Assembly (NCBI RefSeq): GCF_004827385.1
Contig: NZ_SRXN01000016.1
Span: forward strand, 1-64,000
Source: Ensifer sp. MPMI2T
GTDB lineage: Bacteria; Pseudomonadota; Alphaproteobacteria; Rhizobiales; Rhizobiaceae
Length of the DNA stretch: 64,000 bases
Direction: 5' to 3'
The first letter of the stretch is position 1. Every line of letters starts with the position of its first letter. The translations under genes were made by a program, and so were the position numbers. This document shows positions 1 through 7,870 of this stretch, in pieces. Under the pieces are notes generated by a model that ran no database searches, was not told the origin of the DNA, and was given only the letters and a program-made list of their open reading frames with translations.

Positions 1-21
1 GGGGCGACGAGCGGACCCCTC

Positions 22-121
22 CTGCATGTTTCCTTAAGTCGTAGCCGATTTAAGGAAACATGCAGCAATTCAAAGTGCTACAGCGTCCTTTGCGCGTCTC
101 AAAAGACGCGCGGCGCTGTAG
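22..121 (+). repeat. RIME-like mosaic repeat, copy 1
   Basis: Two consecutive palindromes separated by about 13 bases. The first has perfect 16-bp arms at 22-37 and 50-65; the second runs from ctacagcg (78-85) to cgctgtag with an inner cgcgtct/agacgcg stem. This is the architecture described for Rhizobium-specific intergenic mosaic elements (RIME). Near-identical copies lie at 23170-23271 and 56581-56684. Confidence 0.85.
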
Positions 122-268
122 TATAGGCGAATCTCCTCCGACGACGTGAGCTTCGGTGTCGTTGTTTTCAACTCAGCGAGCTACCGCATCTGAGGCAAGA
201 AACAAAAGACTCGGGTTACCCCAACTTCTCCTGTCATTCGCTCGGAGCCGCTGCCAGCCCATCCGTAG

Positions 269-691
269 TCAGCGGCGGCGTGTACTCCGCCCGATCAGCT
301 CCCGGTAATGCGGAAAGATGTGATCCGCGGTGAGGGGGGCGAGCGCCACGCCGTCAATGTCGAAGGGCGACACCCATTTCACTTCCTCGATTTCGGCGGC
401 GGGGTGGAAGTGAACCTGCTCGGTCCTGACGAGGAATACATCCGCATGAACGCGGTGTCCCGGCTCATTGGCTGCTTCGGCGCTGAACGCACCCAGGACC
501 TCGAAGGACGCGGGCTCGACGTCAAGATCGATCTCTTCCCTAAGCTCCCGCGCCAATGCCGCTTCCGGCGCTTCCCCGGGTCCGATCTTTCCGCCCGGCT
601 GCATGAAGGCGCTCGCGCCGCGCTTGCGCACGAGGAGCGTTTGTCCGTCGGGGCGGAGCAAGAGGGCGGCGGCGATGCGGATTGTGGTCAC
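269..691 (-). CDS. Nudix hydrolase
   Basis: 140-aa protein from a GTG start. A Nudix box is visible near residues 35-57 (GGKIGPGE...RELREEIDLD), matching Gx5Ex7REUxEExGU except that the last Gly is Asp. Nudix enzymes cleave nucleoside diphosphates linked to another moiety; the substrate cannot be predicted, although the N-terminal RIAAALLLRPDGQTLLVRKR resembles MutT-like members. The frame stays open upstream to an ATG at 814, but the extra 41 residues are low in family character, so the GTG at 691 is preferred. Its ribosome binding site is weak, so the start is uncertain. Monocistronic and convergent in orientation with nothing obvious. Confidence 0.8.
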   Translation of the reverse strand: MTTIRIAAALLLRPDGQTLLVRKRGASAFMQPGGKIGPGEAPEAALARELREEIDLDVEPASFEVLGAFSAEAANEPGHRVHADVFLVRTEQVHFHPAAEIEEVKWVSPFDIDGVALAPLTADHIFPHYRELIGRSTRRR

Positions 692-942
692 CTTGTTTTG
701 CGGCTGCGGAGCGCTGAATCGTGGTTGGCACAATAGGGCTGAACGCAGGCGAGGCCAATAGTGCTTGGAGCAAAGTGAAGAGGCACTCGGGATGACATCG
801 TGAGGCGGGCACACGAGGAATAGTCAAAGAGATGGTGCTTCTGGCGCGAAGCGGACAACGCGTTGACTTGACTCACAAAAAGGGGATGCCAAATTACTCT
901 CATAGCGCGAACAATATTGATTCTGCATGTGGGTAGGGCGAT

Positions 943-1830
943 TTGGGAGACGGCAAGCACTTCTTCGGAAGCTCCGAGACAGAAAGAAAGCTCGACTGCT
1001 TGCGTAGGTATCTCACGGCGTATTCAGTCGCCTTACAAAATAAGGATTTCGCTCGAGTCTATATTGACGCCTTCGCCGGCACCGGCAGTAGGACAGAAAC
1101 CAGAGCCGTGCTGCCATTTATGGGACAAGGGGACGGATCTTTTGTCGAGGTATCCACGCCCGGCAGCGCCAGAATTGCGCTTGAGACTAGGCCTGACTTT
1201 CACCACGTGCTTTTGATCGAGAAAGACCCGCGCAGAGTGGAAGCATTGAAAAACGTCATCGCGGAATATCCTGGCAGTCGCGCACAGGTTCGTGAAGGCG
1301 ACGCAAATGAAATTGTTCAGCGAATCTGCCAGCGGTTCCGTTGGCATCAAGAGCGCATGAGAGGTGTGGTCTTTTTGGACCCCTACGGCATGGAGGTTCG
1401 TTGGGACACGGTTGAGGCTATTGCAAGGACCGAAGCACTGGACTGTTGGTACTTCTTCCCGCTATCCGGACTTTATCGGAACGCGCCGAAAGACGCTGCC
1501 AAGCTAGATCAAGCGAAGATTGAAGCCTTAAACAGAGTCTTCGGAACTCCATCCTGGAGACAGGAATGGTATGAGACAGAGGGTCAAACTGATATGTTTG
1601 GCGACCTTATCGAAGACGAGCGCCGCACATTTGATGTAAATCGGATCGAAGCCTGGGTTGGAAATCGCTTGAGAGGCGCCTTCAAAGGAGGCGTTCTGAA
1701 GCCGATGCGCTTGCATCACCCTAACGGTGCGCCGATGGCATCACTATTTTTTGCGATCTCCAATCCTCACAGTGCTGCTGTGCGATTAGCAACGGAAATT
1801 GCTGGTCATATACTCAAACGAGGCATCTGA
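943..1830 (+). CDS. tcmP: Three-Cys-motif partner protein TcmP
   Basis: 295 aa from a TTG start; a stop codon lies three codons upstream (934-936), so the start can hardly be further 5'. The N-terminus carries the TcmP pattern: a KHFFG-like element, TERKLDCLRRYLTAY, then YIDAFAGTG (about residues 40-48), which resembles the SAM-binding motif I of methyltransferases. GVVFLDPYGMEV near residue 142 resembles a D/N-P-P-Y-like motif IV. TcmP proteins are named for genomic pairing with a protein carrying a three-cysteine motif, and such a gene (DUF5131) is convergent here with a 25-base tail overlap. The biochemical role is not established; modification of nucleic acid is a plausible inference. Codon use is more AT-rich than in the flanking operons, suggesting acquisition. 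Confidence 0.82.
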   Translation: MGDGKHFFGSSETERKLDCLRRYLTAYSVALQNKDFARVYIDAFAGTGSRTETRAVLPFMGQGDGSFVEVSTPGSARIALETRPDFHHVLLIEKDPRRVEALKNVIAEYPGSRAQVREGDANEIVQRICQRFRWHQERMRGVVFLDPYGMEVRWDTVEAIARTEALDCWYFFPLSGLYRNAPKDAAKLDQAKIEALNRVFGTPSWRQEWYETEGQTDMFGDLIEDERRTFDVNRIEAWVGNRLRGAFKGGVLKPMRLHHPNGAPMASLFFAISNPHSAAVRLATEIAGHILKRGI

Positions 1831-2555
1831 TCCCAAGTCTGGTGGCGATAAGTCCTACCGGTCGCCTTCTTGTTCTTCCCGCCCCATTGTTTGAAGAAGA
1901 ACGCCGCATTTGCATCGGTGCACATGTCGAAAACCTCGTCGATCCATGTCGGGTCCATGGGGCGAGCTTTGGGGCCGGATTCGCCGCCCACGATCGCCCA
2001 ATGAATCCCGTCCAGCTTGCCGCCGGCGACGGAGCCAATCAATGGCTCGAATGAAACGAAGCGAATTGCTGCCGGCACGGCCCGAAGTTCATCGAGGCGA
2101 TGTAAGACGCGGCCGTCTTCGACGCTGGCTCCGAGCCAGACGTTCGGCAAGATATCGAACCCATCACGCAGGACATCAGCCATGCGGTCTGGTCGTTTTG
2201 TCAAGATCTGGAAAGTGTGTCGCCGGGTGCGAGACATCGCATCCCATACCTTGCGGATGAAGTCGGCCGGTACGTCCGGATGAAATAGGTCCGACATAGA
2301 ATTAACAAATATGTTGCGCGGCTTCGCCCAGGTTTCCGGAATCGCAAGTGCCTTATTGTCCAGGTAAAGCGCACCGGTCCATTTTGCGCGGCCGCCACTT
2401 TTGCGGGTTAGCCCCCCGTATTTTTCGACGCCCATCGCCTCAAGTCGAGCTGCCATCCGCATCGCATAGCAATTCGTGCATCCAGCGCTGATGATTGTGC
2501 AGCCCGCGACTGGATTCCACGTTGCATCAGTCCATTCAATTGATGTCTCTGCCAT
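1806..2555 (-). CDS. DUF5131 (phage Gp37/Gp68-type) three-Cys-motif protein
   Basis: 249 aa starting ETSIEWTDATWNPVAGC, the signature opening of the DUF5131/Gp37-Gp68 family. Cysteines 19, 26 and 29 form C-x6-C-x2-C, a radical-SAM-like iron-sulfur cluster pattern. Further family blocks are NIFVNSMSDLFHPDVP, FQILTKRPDRM, NVWLGASVED, RFVSFEPLIG and WAIVGGESGP, and the C-terminus has FFFKQWGG. The family occurs in phages and in genomic islands; function is unproven, with a radical-SAM-like reaction on a nucleic-acid or nucleotide target being the usual guess. It converges on tcmP, its expected partner, and the two 3' ends overlap by 25 bases. The ATG at 2555 matches the family N-terminus exactly. 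Confidence 0.88.
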   Translation of the reverse strand: MAETSIEWTDATWNPVAGCTIISAGCTNCYAMRMAARLEAMGVEKYGGLTRKSGGRAKWTGALYLDNKALAIPETWAKPRNIFVNSMSDLFHPDVPADFIRKVWDAMSRTRRHTFQILTKRPDRMADVLRDGFDILPNVWLGASVEDGRVLHRLDELRAVPAAIRFVSFEPLIGSVAGGKLDGIHWAIVGGESGPKARPMDPTWIDEVFDMCTDANAAFFFKQWGGKNKKATGRTYRHQTWDQMPRLSI

Positions 2556-2828
2556 GGGTCATTTTCTCACGTTCAGCGTACTCTATAGTCGCGAACTCTT
2601 TAAGGACAGTTTCGAGGCATATCTGCCGAATAGTATACGCGAGTTCGCTTGCGTACGACGGGAGCCGGGCGGTTTTGGTCGGTGCGAAGAACAAGATCAC
2701 CACTTTTTAGCCCCAAACGGCCAGACGCCCTCAAATAAGGCGACCCGACTTGCACCAGGGTTGATCCCTTTACGGCATGTGATAATGGAAGTTGGGGCAG
2801 CAGATCGATCAATGGTAGCGAGAGCAGT

Positions 2829-3938
2829 ATGATAATTGAAACAATTACTGTTTCAGGTTTGTTTGGGAAAGCCGGAGAAATTATTTATCGATTTAATCCT
2901 GATCTCAACGTTATTACCGGGAGAAACGGATCAGGAAAAACAACTATTATGAAACTCGCATGGTTTATTGTGAGTGGAAATATAATTCACGCCCTTCGCG
3001 AGGTTGTTTTTCGGGCATGTACCGTTAAGACCGATATTTACACATGCTCTGTTTTTCGAACAGGGCCGGCGCACTGCAAAGTGATACTTGAGGTCGGCGG
3101 CGACACGATCACATTTGAGGATGATACCGGAGACCCCGAACACGAGCCCTTCTTTGAGTCAGCCGAAGACAAAGTGAAGCCGTATCTTTTATCTATGGGA
3201 AGTTCGATATTCTTCCCAACTTTCCGTCGGATTGAAGGCGGGTTTTCGCTGCCGGCTGAGGCAGTGTCGCGCACAAGGCCGTCCCAGTGGGCGTCCAGCT
3301 CTGACGTCGATGATGTTCTCTCTTCTCTGTCGAGAAAGCTTTCGAACAAAGAGCATATATTCGTGGCCGCAATATCCACTCAGGACATCAATGGCCTTCT
3401 GCTTAGAAGATACGCAAGCTTCTCAGAGGAGATAAACTCTTTCCAGCAAGACGTGTCACGCAGCGTAATCGAAAAGATCAAACACTATCAGCGATCGCAA
3501 AGCTCTCAGGTCAATGCCGATTCACTACTCTCAGAGACGCGTGAAGAAATCGAGAAAATCGAGGAATTCCGATCGCAAACTATGCGTCCGCTTGACGCCG
3601 TGAGAGCGCTTGTGGAAAGATTGTTCCAGCATTCCGGTATCTCCTTTGGAAAACGCCTAAACTTCGGGGATGCCGCTGCAGCGGTCAATAGCGATAAGCT
3701 ATCTGCTGGCGAGAAGCAGATGCTTAGCTTTATTTGCTACAACGCCTTTTATGCCAACTCAGTGATATTCATTGATGAGCCAGAGCTTAGCTTACATGTT
3801 GACTGGCAGCGACAATTATACCCGATACTTCAATCACAAAATTCTTCGAATCAATTCATCTTTGCGACGCACTCTCCTTTCATCTATGGAAAGTACCCCG
3901 ACAAAGAAATGGTCATTGGGACCGACCGGGGCGATTGA
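2829..3938 (+). CDS. AAA/ABC-type ATPase of a two-gene TOPRIM module (PARIS AriA-like)
   Basis: 369-aa ABC-class ATPase of the SMC/OLD type. Walker A GRNGSGKTT is at residues 31-39, an ABC signature-like LSAGEKQMLSF at 291-301, Walker B VIFIDEPE at 312-319, a D-loop ELSLHVD and an H-loop histidine in FATHSPF (His348). The middle (about 195-260) is charged and probably coiled-coil. The stop overlaps the start of the DUF4435 gene by four bases (ATGA), implying translational coupling. An ATPase coupled to a DUF4435 TOPRIM-like protein is the layout of PARIS (AriA/AriB); OLD/Gabija-like systems are related alternatives. This ATPase is short and its identity with AriA cannot be settled by eye. Low GC relative to neighbours supports horizontal transfer. 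Confidence 0.8.
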   Translation: MIIETITVSGLFGKAGEIIYRFNPDLNVITGRNGSGKTTIMKLAWFIVSGNIIHALREVVFRACTVKTDIYTCSVFRTGPAHCKVILEVGGDTITFEDDTGDPEHEPFFESAEDKVKPYLLSMGSSIFFPTFRRIEGGFSLPAEAVSRTRPSQWASSSDVDDVLSSLSRKLSNKEHIFVAAISTQDINGLLLRRYASFSEEINSFQQDVSRSVIEKIKHYQRSQSSQVNADSLLSETREEIEKIEEFRSQTMRPLDAVRALVERLFQHSGISFGKRLNFGDAAAAVNSDKLSAGEKQMLSFICYNAFYANSVIFIDEPELSLHVDWQRQLYPILQSQNSSNQFIFATHSPFIYGKYPDKEMVIGTDRGD

Positions 3939-4690
3939 CGATGCCAAACAACGCAAGGCCGACCGTAGATGAGCTGTTTGAGCTCCTGAAAAGGACTAGT
4001 CTTCCTACCGTTCTAGTCGAAGGAAAAAATGACATCATATTTTATCGCGCCGTTGAGGAGGAGTTGCGTGATATTGGCGTCGATATGCTTCCTGTTGGTA
4101 ACAAGGATGCCGTTCTCGAGATCCGAAGACGGTTGAAAGAGCAAAAAGTCGCTACGCCCGTTGCTTTCATCGTCGACAATGATCTTTGGGTTCATACTGG
4201 TATCCCTGACTTGGAAGAGTTAGAGGATATAATAACTACTGAAGGTTACTCTATAGAGAACGACCTCTTCATGGACGGTGAGTTGATTAAACTTCTAACT
4301 GAAGAGGAGCTGAGAAAGTTTCATGCAGATATCGAGAAATTCTCTAAGTGGTATGCGCTTTCTGTTTATCGGTACTTCTGTGATAAGAGATCACCTTTCC
4401 GTACTCACCCTGGGAAAGTTTTGGATGATAGTGATTATTATCATGAAAGTTTGAATCTCGCGGAAGGAGAAGAGTACCCGGATGGGTTACTTGCAGAGAT
4501 CATCGCTGAATTTGGCCGACTATTGCGCGGAAAGTCGCTGTTTGCAATTTTACACCGCCAATTGTCGAGGAGTGGCCGCGATGTCAAATTTAGCGAGAAA
4601 CAGTTGATGGCATTTGGCGCTTCCAGGAAGGGCGAAAATTTCAAACGCATTGGAGCGTTAGTCCGGGGACGCATGCTGACACTAGCGTAG
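3935..4690 (+). CDS. DUF4435 TOPRIM-like effector candidate
   Basis: 251 aa. The N-terminal half has the DUF4435/TOPRIM pattern: TVLVEGKNDIIFYRAVEEEL with the metal-binding Glu29, GNKDAVLEIRRRL, then AFIVDNDLW with Asp81 and Asp83, and YSIENDLF with Glu108. The C-terminal part is helical and unassigned (about 120-251). In PARIS the DUF4435 protein AriB is the toxic nuclease released by its ATPase partner; here the same kind of ATPase is immediately upstream and overlaps it by four bases. The motif residues expected for a metal-dependent nuclease fold are present. Function as an abortive-infection effector is inferred from family and context. The next gene starts 173 bases later and belongs to an unrelated importer operon. 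Confidence 0.8.
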   Translation: MTMPNNARPTVDELFELLKRTSLPTVLVEGKNDIIFYRAVEEELRDIGVDMLPVGNKDAVLEIRRRLKEQKVATPVAFIVDNDLWVHTGIPDLEELEDIITTEGYSIENDLFMDGELIKLLTEEELRKFHADIEKFSKWYALSVYRYFCDKRSPFRTHPGKVLDDSDYYHESLNLAEGEEYPDGLLAEIIAEFGRLLRGKSLFAILHRQLSRSGRDVKFSEKQLMAFGASRKGENFKRIGALVRGRMLTLA

Positions 4691-4863
4691 CTGCTAATAC
4701 CAAATCTAGATGCTACAGTGAAAGGTTCCGGCGCATTTCTGGTCTTCCCTATTGCTGCTCTGGCGCAAGGCTCACTCACACTCTCCTCCCGTCCCCTGTC
4801 ACACCCCTGTAAAACACCCGCTCTATCCCTCGGCATCATCTTTCTCCCACCGAGGGTAATCCC

Positions 4864-5844
4864 ATGAAAACGCTTCTCTCCGCCGTTGCCGCAGCGCTCG
4901 TCGCCGGGCTTCTTTCCACCGCGGCTTATGCCGAAAGCCTGGTGCTTTATACCAGCCAGCCGAACGAGGATGCGCAGGCGACGGTGGATGCGTTCAAGGC
5001 GGCGAACCCCGGCGTCGAGGTCGAGTGGGTGCGCGAGGGGACGACGAAGATCATGGCCAAGCTGATGGCCGAGATCGAGGCGGGCAATCCGGTGGCGGAC
5101 GTGCTTCTGATCGCCGACACGGTGACGATGCAGCGCCTGAAGGAGGCCGGGCATCTGCTGCCTTACAAGTCGCCCGAGGCGGCGGGCTACGATGCCGCGC
5201 TCCATGATGCGGATGGCGCCTATTACTCGACCAAGATGATCACGACAGGCATCGTCTACAACACCTCTGCCGCGATGAAGCCGGAAGGCTGGCAGGATCT
5301 CGCCAAGCCCGAGGCGAAGGGCCTCGTCACCATGCCGAGCCCGCTTACGTCAGGCGCGGCGCTGATCCATGCCGAGACGCTCGCCGCCATTCCCGGTCTC
5401 GGCTGGGATTATTACAAGGCGCTCGCCGAAAACGGCGCGACGGCCGCCGGCGGCAATGGCGGCGTGTTGAAGGCGGTCGCGACCGGCGAGAAGGCCTATG
5501 GCATGCTCGTCGATTTCATGGCGATCCGCGAGAAGGCCAAGGGCGCGCCGGTGGAATTCGTCTTCCCGGCCGAGGGCGTTTCCGCCGTCACCGAGCCGGT
5601 GGGCATTCTGCAGACCGCGAAGAACGTCGATGCCGCGAAGAAATTCGTGGATTTCCTCATCTCCGAGGAAGGCCAGAAGGTGGCCGCGAAGATGGGCTAT
5701 ATCCCGGCCCGCAACGGCGTGGCGCTGCCGGCAGGCTATCCGGCCCGCGAGACGATCAAGGTGCTGCCGGTCGATGCCGCCGCGGCGGTCAAGAATTCGG
5801 AAAGTGACCTCAAAACCTTCTCCGGCATTTTCGGGACGAACTGA
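4864..5844 (+). CDS. ABC transporter periplasmic binding protein (Fe3+/FbpA-like)
   Basis: 326 aa with a Sec signal peptide (residues 1-23, cleavage after AYA) and the mature start ESLVLYTSQPNEDAQATVDAFK, typical of the Fe3+/2-aminoethylphosphonate/polyamine binding-protein group (extracellular solute-binding family 1). The conserved GIVYN, MPSPLTSGAA and GEKAYGMLVDFMA segments fit FbpA/AfuA-like proteins. Tyr residues that coordinate iron in FbpA cannot be assigned securely here, so the ligand is open. It is the first gene of a three-gene operon with a fused permease and an ATPase. A GAGGG ribosome binding site sits nine bases before the ATG. Confidence 0.85.
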   Translation: MKTLLSAVAAALVAGLLSTAAYAESLVLYTSQPNEDAQATVDAFKAANPGVEVEWVREGTTKIMAKLMAEIEAGNPVADVLLIADTVTMQRLKEAGHLLPYKSPEAAGYDAALHDADGAYYSTKMITTGIVYNTSAAMKPEGWQDLAKPEAKGLVTMPSPLTSGAALIHAETLAAIPGLGWDYYKALAENGATAAGGNGGVLKAVATGEKAYGMLVDFMAIREKAKGAPVEFVFPAEGVSAVTEPVGILQTAKNVDAAKKFVDFLISEEGQKVAAKMGYIPARNGVALPAGYPARETIKVLPVDAAAAVKNSESDLKTFSGIFGTN

Positions 5845-5851
5845 TCGGCTC

Positions 5852-7870
5852 ATGACGCGAGCGGACGAGATCGCCCGCAGCCGGCGCGCGAGCGCTCCGG
5901 TGGAAACTGACGCGGAAGGCGGCTCCGGGCTGAAACTCCCGGGGCCGCCTCGACGCCTTCTGTCGAGGGCGCGGCGCTTTGGCCCATTGCGGTTTCTCTT
6001 CGGTGGCGGGGAGGCGGCGGAAAGCCGGCCTCCCCAAACGACTCCCGCAAAACTGCCCGGCGAACTGACGCGCGCGCTGCGCGGCGTCGAACCGCCGGCG
6101 ATGCCTTACGTTACGGAAGGTGGCTCCCTCACGGCGATGCCACCGCACGACACCGGGGCAGGGCGCGGCTTCCGCGCGCGCAGGCGGCGGGCGTCGTCCC
6201 GCGGCGAGCCGGCCTGGCTGCTGCCCTTCGTGCTTTGTGCCGTGCTGCTGCTCTCGGTGCTGCCGCTTGCCCGCCTTGCCGGGGCAGGTTTCAGCGGGCT
6301 TGTCGGCGGAGAGGCGGCGCGGCTGATCTTCGAGCCGGCGACCTTTGCCGCGCTCCGCAACACGCTTATCACCGCCACCGGCGGCATGGGGGTCTCGCTT
6401 CTCCTCGGTTCGCTCTTCGCTTTCGCGGTTGCGCTCACCGACATCAGAGGCAAGCTGATCTTAGGCTTCGCCTTCATGCTGCCGATGATGATCCCGCCGC
6501 AGGTGACGGCGCTTGCCTGGGTGGAGATGTCGGGGCCGGCAAGCCCGCTCCTGAAGACGCTGGGGCTCGCACCGCCGCTCGGCAGTCCGCAGCCGCTCTA
6601 TTCGCTTTCCGGCATCGCGCTTCTTTTAGGCGTGCAGCATGCGCCGCTCGTCTTCCTGGCGCTCAAAGCCGGGCTTGCGGCGAGCCCGCGCGACGGCATC
6701 GAGGCGGCGCGGCTCGCGGGCGCCGGCCCGTTTCGCGTCTTCCGCGACATCGTGCTGCCGCTTGGGCTTCCGGGGCTGGTCGCCGGCGGGGCGATCGCCT
6801 TCGTTTCCGGCATCGGCAATTTCGGCATTCCGGCGATCCTCGGCATTCCCGCCGGGATCGAGACGCTGCCGACGCTGATCTTCAGCCGGCTCGCAAGTTT
6901 CGGCGCCGCCACCTTCGGCGAGATCGCGTTGATCTCGACGCTGATTGCGGCGATCTCCACAGGCGGGCTTCTCGTGCAGCAGCGGGCGCTCGCCGGCCGC
7001 GACTATCGCCTGATCGGCCATTCCGGCGCGCGTGCCGCCTTCGGGCTCGGGCGCTTTCGCATCGCCCTCGAGGCGCTGTTATGGGCGGTGCTGGCGCTGG
7101 TGCTGGTCGCCCCGCTGCTCGCGCTCGTCGCAAGCTCGCTGGTGCCGGCCTATGGCGTGCCGCTCAATTTCAAGACCGTGTCGCTCAGCGCCTATGGGGA
7201 AATCCTGTTCCGCCAATCGATCACGCTGACGGCGCTCAAAAATTCGCTCTTCCTCGCCTCGGCCGCAGCGCTCGGCCTGCTGGTCGTCACCGTGCCGGCC
7301 GCCTACCTCATGACGCGGCGGAAGGGCGCGCTTGCCAACCTCATCGCGATCCTGATCGAAGTTCCCTATGCGCTGCCGGGCATCGTGCTCGCCGTCTCCT
7401 TCATCCTCACCTTTGCCGCACCGCTGCCGGTCGTCGGCGTTTCGCTCTACGGCACGATCTGGATCATTCTCGCCGCCTATTTCTCCTCCTTCCTCGCCGT
7501 CAGCCTTAAGCCGGTGATGAGTGCGTTTCTCCAGATGGACCCCTCGCTCGAGGAGGCGGCGCGGCTTGCCGGGGCGGGCTTCTCCCGGCGCATGCGCGAT
7601 GTGCTCCTGCCGCTGATTGCGCCGGCGGCCGGGGCCTCCGTCATCCTCGTCTTCCTGATCGCGGCGAACGAATTGACGGTCTCGGCGCTGCTCTGGTCGG
7701 CGGGCACGCAGACGCTCGGCGTCGCGATCTTCAATCTCGACGACAGCGGCTCGTCCGATCTCGCCTCGGCGCTCTCGGTCCTTGTCGTGCTCCTGGTGAT
7801 CGCGCTGATGTCGGCGCTCGAATTTTTCGCAAAGTACCTGCCGGAGGGCGTGCTGCCGTGGCGCAACTGA
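5852..7870 (+). CDS. ABC transporter permease with two fused membrane domains
   Basis: 672 aa if the ATG at 5852 is used, seven bases after the binding-protein stop. The protein carries two tandem BPD-type permease domains (about residues 130-380 and 400-665); the EAA loops are EAARLAGAGPFRVFRDIVLP and EAARLAGAGFSRRMRDVLLP, which contact the ATPase. This fused FbpB-like arrangement is usual for Fe3+-type importers and makes the inner-membrane channel. The first 110 residues are Arg/Pro/Ala-rich, without a recognisable domain and longer than usual, so a start at 6137 (ATG with a GGAAGG 16 bases upstream) is a real alternative. Its 3' end overlaps the ATPase gene by 13 bases. Confidence 0.83.
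   Translation: MTRADEIARSRRASAPVETDAEGGSGLKLPGPPRRLLSRARRFGPLRFLFGGGEAAESRPPQTTPAKLPGELTRALRGVEPPAMPYVTEGGSLTAMPPHDTGAGRGFRARRRRASSRGEPAWLLPFVLCAVLLLSVLPLARLAGAGFSGLVGGEAARLIFEPATFAALRNTLITATGGMGVSLLLGSLFAFAVALTDIRGKLILGFAFMLPMMIPPQVTALAWVEMSGPASPLLKTLGLAPPLGSPQPLYSLSGIALLLGVQHAPLVFLALKAGLAASPRDGIEAARLAGAGPFRVFRDIVLPLGLPGLVAGGAIAFVSGIGNFGIPAILGIPAGIETLPTLIFSRLASFGAATFGEIALISTLIAAISTGGLLVQQRALAGRDYRLIGHSGARAAFGLGRFRIALEALLWAVLALVLVAPLLALVASSLVPAYGVPLNFKTVSLSAYGEILFRQSITLTALKNSLFLASAAALGLLVVTVPAAYLMTRRKGALANLIAILIEVPYALPGIVLAVSFILTFAAPLPVVGVSLYGTIWIILAAYFSSFLAVSLKPVMSAFLQMDPSLEEAARLAGAGFSRRMRDVLLPLIAPAAGASVILVFLIAANELTVSALLWSAGTQTLGVAIFNLDDSGSSDLASALSVLVVLLVIALMSALEFFAKYLPEGVLPWRN

Noticed and set aside
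5498-5851. Upstream extension of the permease frame into the binding-protein gene
   Set aside because: Reads the binding-protein gene in another frame; the ATG at 5852 just after that gene's stop is more sensible.
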